From Dromaius novaehollandiae (taxonomy: Eukaryota; Chordata; Aves; Casuariiformes; Dromaiidae), in the NCBI RefSeq assembly GCF_036370855.1, contig NC_088110.1:25358001-25422000 (forward strand): a stretch of DNA of 64,000 nucleotides, given 5' to 3'. The position numbers and the translations under genes are program-made. The notes beneath the pieces are model-generated. The model was not told where the DNA came from. It ran no database searches and saw nothing but the letters and a program-made list of their open reading frames with translations. How positions within the stretch are numbered: position 1 is the first letter of the stretch; the number at the start of each line of letters is the position of its first letter. Shown in pieces: positions 1 to 20,100 of the stretch.

Positions 1-918
1 ACTGAGAATTGATTTCTCTTAGAAGGTTAGCTATGAGAATTGTTTTCAAAAGACTCCCTTTATTAAAGTAACTTCTTCCCCTAAACTGCTGGAGAAACCA
101 TTTATGAAATTGTATTTATGAGACTACCTATTGCTCACTCTTCTAGGTAAACGTTCTGTCCAGCCTACCAGACTTAGGAGACGAAAACCGAATGATAGTC
201 TCTGCCCCTCGTGTTGGCTAGCTGGTTTCTAACTTAGTTGACCTAATTGGACCCAGTTAATTTCCTTCTTTTTGCATGCTCTGTTCTCAGTGCCAGAGGA
301 ATATCTAAAACAGAACAGTATTTGAGCAGTGTACATCTTTCCTTCGGCGCCAAAGCTATGTGATTGTGTATTGCCACATTTATTTTGCCGGCCTGGAAGC
401 AGACTGTTCCCTAGCTCTGAACTCCGTATTCCTGTCCTCTAACTAAAGAGTGCTAGGCAGGCAAGTCCCTGGGCCCTGTGCTGATTAGCATGGAATCTGA
501 CTTTGAGAAAGTGATTGAATAAGGTGTATTCTGCCCACAGAGTTTATTGCTTTGGCTAAAGCCTCCTATTTCACAGAAAAACCTGTTTTCTGTGTTCCTT
601 TCTGTTCCTTCTGTGGTTCTAAATCACAGGGTGCTTGTATCTACATCCTGTCATTTTCACAAGCATTCACGATATTGATATTATAGTTTTCCTCTGGTAT
701 AGCTGAGTGATTGATGAAAATGCATCGTCTTATACGGATCTGATCCAGCTCAAAATCAACTATGAAGTAGTTGGGGATGGAAGTGGTTTGATTATTATCT
801 GCATGCACATCGGCTGGCCTTCTGAAGGGTATCAGCAGATGCTGGGTGTTATTGAGGGTCAGATGGTGAAACCTAACAACTTTTGTGTGTCTCTTCACTA
901 CACAAATATTTCTTGCAG
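1..918 (+). other. AP1G1: AP1G1 intron (3' part), no exon seen
   Basis: This is intronic sequence upstream of the first visible AP1G1 exon. It ends in a normal acceptor (tttcttgcag at 909-918). I looked for the preceding gamma-adaptin exon, which should end just before the Ala-Gly-Ser-Tyr residues, and did not find it, so it lies upstream of the window. No repeat family is recognised here. Confidence 0.75.
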
Positions 919-10337
<9,419 letters not shown>

Positions 10338-13300
10338 GGCTCTGGCACCATTCTTATTCTCACCCCACCCAATCAAAGGAACTCTGGGAAGAAGGTTGTG
10401 ATCCCTGGAAACCCCCCAAACTGCACCATGGGCATGGGGAACAGATGAGACCTGCTGATGAGGAGGAATTTTCCTGAAGTGATTGCTGACTTTGAAGCAT
10501 ATCTGTTAAGACTAATCTCCTCTCCTCCGCTGATGAGGCTGGCTGCTTGTGGAGGCTACTCTGCACTCCCTCCCACATGCATTCACAGCCAGAAGCAACA
10601 TTCCCTTCTCCCCCCAAAGAAACACAGCCTGGTTGGAAGAGAAGTCTGGAATTTCTTGCAGGGAAACTTTCTTCTTTCTGCAGCAAGTGAACAGCTGCCC
10701 CTTCTTTCTGCTGTCCTTTTTCCCTGGGGAGGGCAAGGTGCGTTTTCATTCATTACTAGCTGGGTAATCTTCAGGCACTTTCATCTGGGGCTCAGATTGG
10801 GGACTTAGAGAATGTTAAGGCACCCTGCCTCTTTCTTCCTGTATCCCCTTTGTCTGAAGGGGTTGGAGGCTTCTTGTGGCCTATTCTGTGCATTACTGTA
10901 TACACACACACCTCTTAGTTATGCGATACATACCAAGAGCAAGTCAGGCCTTGGGAGTTCATCTGCAAACTTGGGACAGTGTGAGAAAAGAGGTACCTGG
11001 TGATAGTTGATCAAATCGCTTCGGTGCTGTACTTGAAAGTGAAGCCCTGACACTTGAATTTTCTTTGCTTTCTATCATTGGCTGCAGCTGTGCAGATTCA
11101 CAGTCAGTCTTCTGTAGCTGCCCCGAGGGAGTGTGATGATGTATGAAAGATGTAGAGATCCAAGGAGCAGCTGGTTTACTACCACAGACGTTTTCAAAGC
11201 CTTTAAACCCATTGACTGCAGTTTATGGGTAAAAAGGACATGCTTAATTTTGTAGATCATTCTTTGAGCAAGGGCCCTGTTGCCTTCTGGGAGACTCATC
11301 AGAGACTATGCTGCAAAGTCACTTTTCCCAGTTATTCCAGACCTTCTCCCCAATTTAATTTCCAGAGCCTGTTGTAGATCCCTGGATTCCATTTGAGTTT
11401 GTTCTGACTGGGACATTTGTGTTGTATCTGTAACATTGGCACTGAAATAAAGACCATGCGGTTTAAAGAGACCTTTTCCCATTTTGTTACTTAATTGATC
11501 TTTATAGTTTGCTCCTTGCTCCCCCTTTCAGATAAATCCTCAGACTGAAAGGAACTGAACTGTGGGTTTGTTTTGGTTTGTTTTTTTTAAGTAAAGGCCA
11601 GTTGTTTGAGCATGTGGGTCCAAAGGTGTGAGGTCCAGTACTCTTCTAAGCATAGCAGACAGCCGTGTTGAGCCATGCTTCCTAGTATGAACTGTTGTTC
11701 AGGTAGCAATGTTCCACGAATTCTCGTGGAGATGATGTATAGGACATAAGGCACAGTGTGAGAGGACTATTCAGGTGTTCAGCACCCTTCAGGGAGGAAG
11801 AGGGAAGGTCATATCCTGGATCCTCATCTGTGAGTGTGCTGGTAAGCTGAAGGTACTCCAGTTTCCAATCCCAATGCTTTCTCAAAAGAAATCGATGGTA
11901 TATCTTTATTTCTGTTACAGGGTGGTTATCCTTCAGTGGTGTGACAGCAAGCTTAGGCCCCAGCCTTTATGTGGCTGCAAAAGTACTAACACTTGGCTCC
12001 AGTCCTTGCCAGAAATATTCAGGAGTGGTGCACGGTGTATGTAGGGAGAATTAGAGGACCTATTCTGCCCTTGAATCTGGAGCAGGAGACCATTTTAGTT
12101 TTTCAAGTTGCTTTAGTTTTAACTGCATTAAGCAATATGACATTGGACTAATTGCATCGCTGACTTCAGTGTTCATCTGTGTGGTGGAATGAGTTTCTCT
12201 TGGAGGACATTTTTGCTGCCTTACTGAGAAAACCAGTTAGGGTCTTTGAATTAGAGAAGAGGTGTATTATTCTATTGGAACTGGCATCAGCAAGGGGCTA
12301 TAAAATCTAACAAGAAAGACATGATTGCCTTAGAACAGAAATGGTTCTGGGTTGTGGCAGGATCTTGGTTTGGCTATTAGCAGTTTGGTGCTCTGCTTCA
12401 GCTGGAAGTACAGTGAAACAGGCAGTTGTGTACAAAATGACTGAATCAGAGTCCATTCTTGGATGCTGAGCATCCACTCTTGTTATTTCAACCGCAGTTG
12501 TGATTATTCACCACCCCACTAGCTCCAACTCCTTAGCATCAGAAACTGAGCATATGTGGAATCTAGACAAATGAGCTCTGAGGGTGTCCCAGATGTGATA
12601 TCAAGCTAATGGAAGGTCTGTGCCTTAGTTCCTGAAAGCCCCATGAGTTCCCTCATTCTCCTCAGAGATCTGCGTGTGGTCACTTGTACTGAAGGCTGGC
12701 ACACCTCCATCTCTGTTCCTTTTTGTCAAGAGCAGCACTGCTGCAGGAGGATTAGATGAGGGAAAAAGTAGTAAATGGTCTATCTCCTGGCCAGTTTGTT
12801 GCAGCATAGTTGGGAACAGAGTATATTGTCCCTCTTGCTGCACTTGTTTTCTGTCCTCTAGAGCAGGTGGATTTTGTAATTGGTCTGGTAAGCTTGTTGC
12901 AGATAAGTTCCTTCTCTGTTCTTGGCTGCTTCAACCACCTTTGCACAGAAGTGTGTGTTCTGAGGATGTTCTGATGTTCCGCCTGTCATATTTCTGAGTC
13001 AGACTAAAAGAGATGGTGTATGTACCTGAAGGGTATTCTGCTTGAAGCTGTCCTTTGGCTTTGAAGTACTTCCTTGTGGCGGCTGAGCATTCCTGTTGTC
13101 CCTGGAGCTCTTTCCCTTCCCCTTGCTAAGGGACAGGGTGCTAACATTATTCCAAAATGAAGGCCAGGTTTCACACGTTCCCCTATCTTCAACACTAGAT
13201 CCCTTTGCTTGCTCCTTGACTCTTGGTACATCTCTTAACAGCTGTGCTGCTGCTTTGTTTTGTCACTGGAGAGTACTCACTTGTCCACCTCGTAAAGCAC

Positions 13301-14215
13301 TCTGAGGACAGAGTGCGTTGAGTCTTTATTCCACCAGTGGAATGCAAGAATCTTATCGGTCTGCTCAACATGCTCCTTGCTTTAATGTGAGGGAGATACA
13401 CAGGGAGCAAGATACAGACTTCATGGCTAATCTTATTAATATCTGCATTGGAGACTTTGGAGCTGGGAGAGGTTGAATGTTTTTTTTTCAAGTGAATGTA
13501 TTGTCTTTTGAGCCAAAAGATGGCAAAAAGATTAGTGGCCATATTGGACCTGAAAGGGGAGGAGACATGGGAAGGTCCTAAGATTTGACTTTGTCCAGCT
13601 TTTGAAGGGACAAAATATGGCCTTGAACAACTTTTTGAAGCAATAGCAGTGAGGGGGCTGCCACCTATACAGGACCATGGATATTTGACTCAGAAGATGC
13701 TGAAACAGCTGGGACAGGTGCTTCAGTCCCTTCCCCAGGGCTGGTACTGGCTGCAAGATGGAGCAGCAAAGATGGCTTTTTTAGACCTGCTGGTGCGCTT
13801 TCTATGTGTTCATTTTCTACTTGGGGGCTGTGAGGGAAGAAGCTATTGGACTACTTCCCTCTGTGAACTTTCACTCTATTCCTGTATAGTCCTTTTTCTT
13901 TCCTGATGTTGTAATTTACATTTTACATGGATCCCCATCCCACCTCCTTCACAGTATATTAAAAAAAAAGAAAGAAAAAAACAAAATTAAAAAAAAGAAC
14001 ATGCCATTTGAGCAGGGAGACTGGTGGTGTTCTAACTTCTGCAGACATATTTTTGAGATGTGAAAAATTTAAATAAATGCTAAGTCTTAGGTGAGCGAGG
14101 AACATAATGGATGTAAACATTTACATGGGATGCATTAGACTTCTGTGTGTATTGTCTTTTGGTTGAAACAAATTACGAAGTGACTAATAATAAAATGAGT
14201 CAATATTCAATGATT
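10338..14215 (+). other. AP1G1: AP1G1 3' UTR (up to about 3.9 kb), with candidate poly(A) signals
   Basis: Non-coding sequence follows the stop codon. AATAAA hexamers lie at 11446-11451, 14072-14077 and 14189-14194. The first would give a UTR of about 1.1 kb; the distal pair would give about 3.9 kb. Alternative polyadenylation is therefore possible. An A-rich block (13960-14000) sits before the distal sites. The exact 3' end is inferred, not seen. Confidence 0.6.
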
Positions 14216-16380
14216 TAAAACTGTGCCTTGTTGCTTTTTGCAAGTACAGTGGGATAGGCCTTATTGGCTCTTACAGTTGGCCATAACAAGGTCAGACAAT
14301 GTGAAATAATAAGCAAGGGGGTAGTGCAGGATTTTCAAAATTTTCTGAGAAGCTTAAAGAGCAAAATGAGTGCTGGCAATTATGAAACCCTTAAACAGGT
14401 AATGTGAAATATCCTCCTGAAAGAGAGCTTGTCAGCTAAAGGCAGCAATACATGTCCAGATGCTAGAAAGATGTGATGAGATTTGAATGTAAGAAAAACT
14501 TTCCTGTGCCTGCAGCCTGTCCTTGGAGTTGATTCAATCACTGATTAAAAAGCCTCTTTTCATATTCTGTGTGCCTCTAGGACGAGAATTGCTGCAATCC
14601 CATTATCCGTTAAAGCAATGTAAGTGCCTGCTATGAGTTCTTCCCTGTGTTTTCCAGTTGCAGTGACGTTGTGTTAGATAATCTTCTCATGTGTGCTCCA
14701 GCACGCAATTGCACTTCCCTCTGCAAAGTGTGATAGCCTCTGTATTGCCACGTGCCCTTCCTTCATGAAAATTCTCTTGAGGCAAAATAGTTACAGAACT
14801 CACTATAATGCTGTATCCATTATAATTCTGCCTTTCTGTAGGGAAAACTTGAAAAAAATTTGAATCAATTTTTCATTAAGTTTTTCAGCTTATTTATGTA
14901 ATACGGAAGTGTTAAGAACTAGATGGCCTTTTCTGTGAGTGCCTTGGCTGATGACATGAATTAATAAAAAGTGTTTAGGACTGCTCTTCACTACAGGGAT
15001 GGGATGAGTTGCCTGCCAGTTCCATGTTTTTAAACAGGAGAGCCCTTGAGATACTCACCTGAGCATTCAGATATATATGGTATCTAAAACTGACAATTTG
15101 CGTGGCATCAAAAAAGTCAGTCATCACAGGTCCTGGTTATGGAGTGGGACAGACTGTTGGGAAGCGTTTCCTTGTCGTTTCTTCCGTCAGCACAGTGCTG
15201 ACTCAGTTATCCCTTTGAGTCTAGCCTTAGCCTTGAAAATACTGCATGGGCAATGCTGTGCACTTTCAGAGCGTATGTAATACATACATCTGCAATCCTG
15301 ATTCTTAGGACAGCCCAGGAAGACGGCAGGAACTTCTTAAAGGGAATATGTGAAAATTAAGAGAGCGTTTGGCACAGTAATAATGCCAATAGTGATAAAT
15401 ACTTTGGAAAACACATCTGGAGTTAACTTTTTTAGTTAAGACCAGAGGCCAATGTACCAGGAAAGAATTGTGATGGTGGCTTAAGACTGAGCCCAGATGC
15501 TCTCTAGCAAGCAGACTTGCCATGAGAGTGGTTTTACTGTGTCTGTGTTAAAGTTTGGAAACACTGGTGGTTATGGAGGAGGCAGTAGGCTTTTGTTACC
15601 TTGTTTTTAACATGCTTGATCTTGTGCAGGAATGAACAATACCCATCTCAAAGCCTTCTTTTCAGTCTGGTAAAACTGCATAGTGGTGAAAATTACTAGC
15701 ACGTGATAGTTAAGACTGCGTGGTACTACCGTGATGGCCAGCAATTGCAGGAAGACAACTTTCAGATGCTCTGCTCTGTAACTTCGGCCTTGGGAGGCAG
15801 GAACGTTGCTTTTGCTATTGCTTGTCTGAGTGAGGCTTCATCCACTTAGATGTGTAACTTTGAGTGACGGGTAACAGGCACCTTGGAGGTAAGGAGCCGC
15901 AATCTTGTGATAGATGGTTCTGCAACATACAGGTAAGCTTTTATCTTCTTTCCTTATCTGGTTAGTAAGTAATTCCTACCTCTTCCACTTCTTAAGAAAT
16001 AGCTGTGTAACTTGCACTGGTGAAATTACAAAGATATGCTGGCCAAGGAATTTTTGGGTCTGCAAATTTTGTGATCCTCACGTGCTGGCTTTCTGAGTTT
16101 TTCTGCAATGTCTCCAGTTTAAGGCTAATTCTGAAATACAGAGGAAAATTGCCCGGAATTTAAGCAGGTAAAATAATTCAGCATAGGAAATGGAAGATCC
16201 AAATCTGTGACCTTCCTGGAAAATTCTAGTTTCACAGTTTGGTTGTTTAATGACTCTTAGCTTCTAAAATATGCAAAGTAATGTATCGTGTGTTAAATGG
16301 ATTAAAAATGGACGTTGGCTACGCTCCGAAGCCTGTTAGGACTTACTGGGGGGGTCTGGGTCAGCTTTTGGCCGTCGGAA
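14216..16380. other. Spacer between AP1G1 and PHLPP2, no gene seen
   Basis: AT-rich, unremarkable sequence. The short open frames have no recognisable family, codon bias or splice context. GC content rises abruptly near 16.37 kb where the PHLPP2 CpG island begins. Confidence 0.6.
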
Positions 16381-17165
16381 TTTAACTCCTCGCCCTCGCA
16401 GCTCCGCAGGGGGCCGGGGAAGGAACGGGCAAAACGCGGCGAAAGGGTCAGACACCGTCTCCGGCGGGAGCCGGGGGGCAGCGCCCCTCCCCTCCCCTGC
16501 CCTTCCCCCCCCCCCCCTCCCGGCGGGGCAGCTCCGGCTCCCCTCCGCGGGGCGGGGCGCGGCGGGGCGGGGCGGGGCGACGGAAGCCCGCGTGCTTCCG
16601 GGGCGGGGCCTGCGCGGAGCCGGGCCGGGGCCGCCGCCGCCGCCCGAGGTCTCGCCGTCCGGCCGGTGATGGGGGAGGCCGGGCCGGGGCCGGGGCCGGG
16701 GCCGGGGCCCAGGGAGGCGCCGCAGCCCGAGGAGGACGAGGCGGCGGCGGCTCCGGGCGGCGCGCGGGGGGGCCGGGCCGGGCCCCGCGGCGGCATCCGG
16801 GTGCTGAAGGTGAGGCGGGGGCCGGGGCCCTCCGGCCGCCGCGCCGGGCCGGGGCCGGGCCGCGCCTAAGAGCGGCTCTGGCGGCACTGCCCGCCTCGAC
16901 CTTGGCGGGGCGGCCGGGCCGGGCCGGGCCGGGCCGGGGGTGCTGGGGCGGCGGGGCAGCGGCCTGCAGCCCCGCCCGGCTGCGAGCGGGGCGCGGGGTC
17001 CGTGCGGGGCGCTTCCCCCGGGCTGACGGCGCGGGCGCGGAGCTGCGCTGCCTGCCGCCTCCCGGGCGGGGTGCCCGCGGCCTCTGCCGGCCTGGCTGCG
17101 GGGTCAGCTCGGAGCGGTCCACGGAGGCCCCTCCGGAGGGGGAGGGCGGCCAGAGGTCGCCTCGA
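16375..17165 (+). promoter_or_regulatory. PHLPP2: CpG-island promoter of PHLPP2
   Basis: A very GC- and CpG-rich stretch surrounds the first PHLPP2 exon. It contains repeated GGGGCGGGG GC boxes (16548-16580, 16600-16608) and no TATA box. A short inverted repeat, GGAAGC (16582-16587) and GCTTCC (16594-16599), forms two facing ETS-type GGAA cores. The (GGCCGG)-type runs at 16678-16710 and 16910-16938 could form G-quadruplexes. The transcription start is not determined. Confidence 0.8.
16669..16809 (+). CDS. PHLPP2: PHLPP2 exon 1, predicted N-terminal extension
   Basis: The ATG at 16669 (context GGTG-ATG-G, good Kozak match) opens 47 codons: M-G-E-A-G-P-G-P, an acidic stretch (P-E-E-D-E-A-A-A-A), a Gly/Arg-rich stretch, then I-R-V-L-K. 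It ends phase 0 before the strong donor gtgagg. It is the only in-frame ATG in this exon; the frame stays open upstream to at least 16315 but without ATG. The splice to 17203 joins in phase. The sequence resembles no domain, and its coding status is inferred from the missing Met in exon 2. Confidence 0.7.
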
Positions 17166-20100
17166 GAGCTCGTCACTGACGCTCGTTTCGCTCGCCCGGC
17201 AGAGAAACGTGAAGCGCAATGGGAGCAGAAGCTGCTTGAACAGGAGTCGGTTTGGTTCCCGTGAGAGGGACTGGCTGAAAGAGGACGTTGGACGAGGCTG
17301 CGTATATATTTATGGAGGAGATTCTTCAGTTACTGCTTCTTCTGACTTGCACTTGGTCCTTTGTACGGTGGACACCCCGGTATCTGAGATATGTGATGGA
17401 GAAGAGAGGGAAAACCTCTTTCTGCAGCTTCACGGAGACCTGGTCAGGTGAGGGCTGAGGCAGCATATATTTGCATTGAGAAATGTTTGCTTCAGATGTG
17501 CAGGGCTCTGTGATTGCTGTGTGCCTGCATATGTCATCGGAGCTGATACAGAACAGACAGAGGTGACCCTGAGTACTGCAACTCGTAAAGCGAGGTCATG
17601 GGGGGCCTTTTGCACCCCTCTTAGTCAAGGCATAGGTGTTTTAGCTAGGACGGGTTGCCTGGCTCTCCAACCAGAAATACATCCTTATTTTGTAGGTAAA
17701 GGTTACTGTTCAGATACTCCTTCATTATCTTCTATTTTAGCACTGTTGTAAAATCAATAAAATGTAAGCTATTTAAGAGGCTGTAAGCAATCCTTCTGAG
17801 TCAGTGAAATATGTAAAGTACTTTCACAGTTATCTCTGATAGCATTTATGTGTTAGTAATTTTTTTTCTAAAGATATCTTCTTAAAATGAATTGCAAGGT
17901 AAGTAACAATTAAAGGTCGATGCCGAGGTAGCGTAAGGGTTGTATAAAGAAGGCTTAGGCTTCAGGTCATGCATTTTATGCCTGCAGTTATTGCAGGTTG
18001 AAAATAGACCTTGCCATAGGGTTTAATGTGCGTGAACTTTATCCGGAGCGTATTATGGACTCCTCTAGATTTACAAGCTCCCATTAGGTATGTTAGAATT
18101 AGACTTTGCATTGATTCTTCTGGACTTAAAATTCAGTTATAAAGTTAGGGTTAGGTTAGGGTTAGGTTAGTGCTGCTCCTCTTCCCTCCCCAAAAGATTC
18201 ACTGTGATCCTGTTACTAAAGACAAGGTAATAGAGATTGACATCATGAGCTGGACAGGAGCAGTAGCTGGCTGTCTGAAATTGAAATGAAAATCTTACCA
18301 TGTATGGGTCCAAAGAAACGTATCACGTATATTTGATCAAATAGAGGGATAGAGAGATAGTGGCGAGAGATGTGGAGAATAGGATGCAGTTAGAACTGAC
18401 GGCTGAAAGAAGGTGTTTAGACCCGTTTGTCTTGTCCTGCCTGGGTTGTAGGAACCAGAGATAGGTCAGTTAAAAAGTCGTCAGATGAGGATAGACCGAT
18501 ACTTGAATGGAGCCACGGAGGCAGCTGAAAATCTCCATTCATTGACTGAAGTATTTATGAGGAAATGAGCTTAGTTTGGACTATTACAGAGAGCAGATTG
18601 CCCAGCATTTAGAAGAAAGTATTGACCCCTTACTGCAGATCACAAAAAGACTGGCTAAAGCTTGTAGATATGTTCATAGAGGGATGTTTTGTTGTTTCTT
18701 TTCACTTTTGTTTGAACTTTTGAGATGGCTTTTGTGTTTGGATTGTTTTGAATTCATATCTCTCCTCTTACGCTAGATAGCAGTGCCTCTCTTTGATTTG
18801 CGGCCAGCTTTGCACTGGATTGGCAAATTGATCCTGCCACCAAGGTTTTGGAAGCAAGCACCAAGCTGTAAACCTGGTTAATTCCCACTCTTAAACTTGT
18901 TGCCTCGTGGTGTGTCTAGCACTTTGTCGAGCTTTATTTTGAGGTTAATGGAGAGTTTTTGATTCCTGCATGTCTGTTGCCTTTGTAATTCTCAGAATGT
19001 ATTTGCCACAAGAGAGATTCCTAAATTACTTCCCATTAGAGGTGTTCTCAGTAGAGAAATGGGAGTTACCAGTATTGCTTCAGTAACAGTCTCTGTTGGT
19101 AGCAGGAAGCATACCCAAATGGTACCTGCTTGCATTTCTACAGGAAGATGACAGAATGCTCGAGGTATCCCCATGCTCTGCTGAGATAATTCCTTCCTTG
19201 CACAAAGTTTGCTGATTATTTTAATGACGTGTTTGTGAATACAGATTGCTCAATTAAGCATCTGATGGCATTTTTCCATGAGTGTGTTATTCTCCTAAAT
19301 AACTTCAGAATTCCCCACCCTTTTAACCTCAGTAGGTGACTTTCTGTCAAAACTTGAGCATGGCAAAGGGTGATATGGTACAGTACCTGACTCAAAAGAC
19401 TGAACGCTAACTGGACAGCAAATGGGAGAATAACAGAAAACCTTGTGTATTTGCTTTAAATAATCAGTAGTGTGCTTGTGATCTTTCTGCAGTTGCCTTT
19501 TGAGTATGTGTGTGGTCGAGTCAATTTCTGTCAGAATTTTGTCTTACTCTTCACAGTGCAAGTCAAGGATCTTTAGGGTTTTCCTTGCTGGAATCTTTCT
19601 GTTAGCATCCTTACCTATTCAAAATTATCCCTTCCTGCAGAGGGGAGGATTAAACAATAATAGCATGGATGTCGTCTTTGGTCTGGACATCCATCACTAC
19701 AAAACTTCTACCTAAGAAGGTTTAAAAACTCACTGTTACTGGTGAAGAAGAGCTACAGTCGCAGCAGGAACTGTTGCTGCTTTGTGTTGGCTTTGTCTTC
19801 TTAGCCCTGGCACCCTTGCTGAGCAGAGCTGCCTCTCCCGCTCGGTGGAAGCGGCCAGTAGGTGATACTGATGTGGGTATAATGGGCTGTTTGTATCACG
19901 TAGCATATCCACTGCCAGGGTGCCGTGTATTCTAGCATCTAGTGTTTATTCATGTTGCTTTCTCTCAAAGGGAAGGTGTATTTTTCTACCTCAAGCTTTA
20001 ACCGTTGCCTCTGGAATCAGTCGGCCTTGGTCATGCTAATGAAGAAGGTTCTGTGTAGAAACTGTGCCATTCAAGCCACTTGTTCCAGATACTGGATTTG

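Noticed and set aside
16448-17176. Long antisense frames (up to 242 codons) over the PHLPP2 CpG island
   Set aside because: They are Pro/Ala/Arg-rich by-products of GC-rich DNA with few stops; no domain or splice support, and several start at non-ATG codons.
18576-18776. Hydrophobic 66-codon frame in PHLPP2 intron 2
   Set aside because: A Leu/Phe/Cys-rich run of T-rich DNA. No flanking splice sites in phase with PHLPP2 and no known family.
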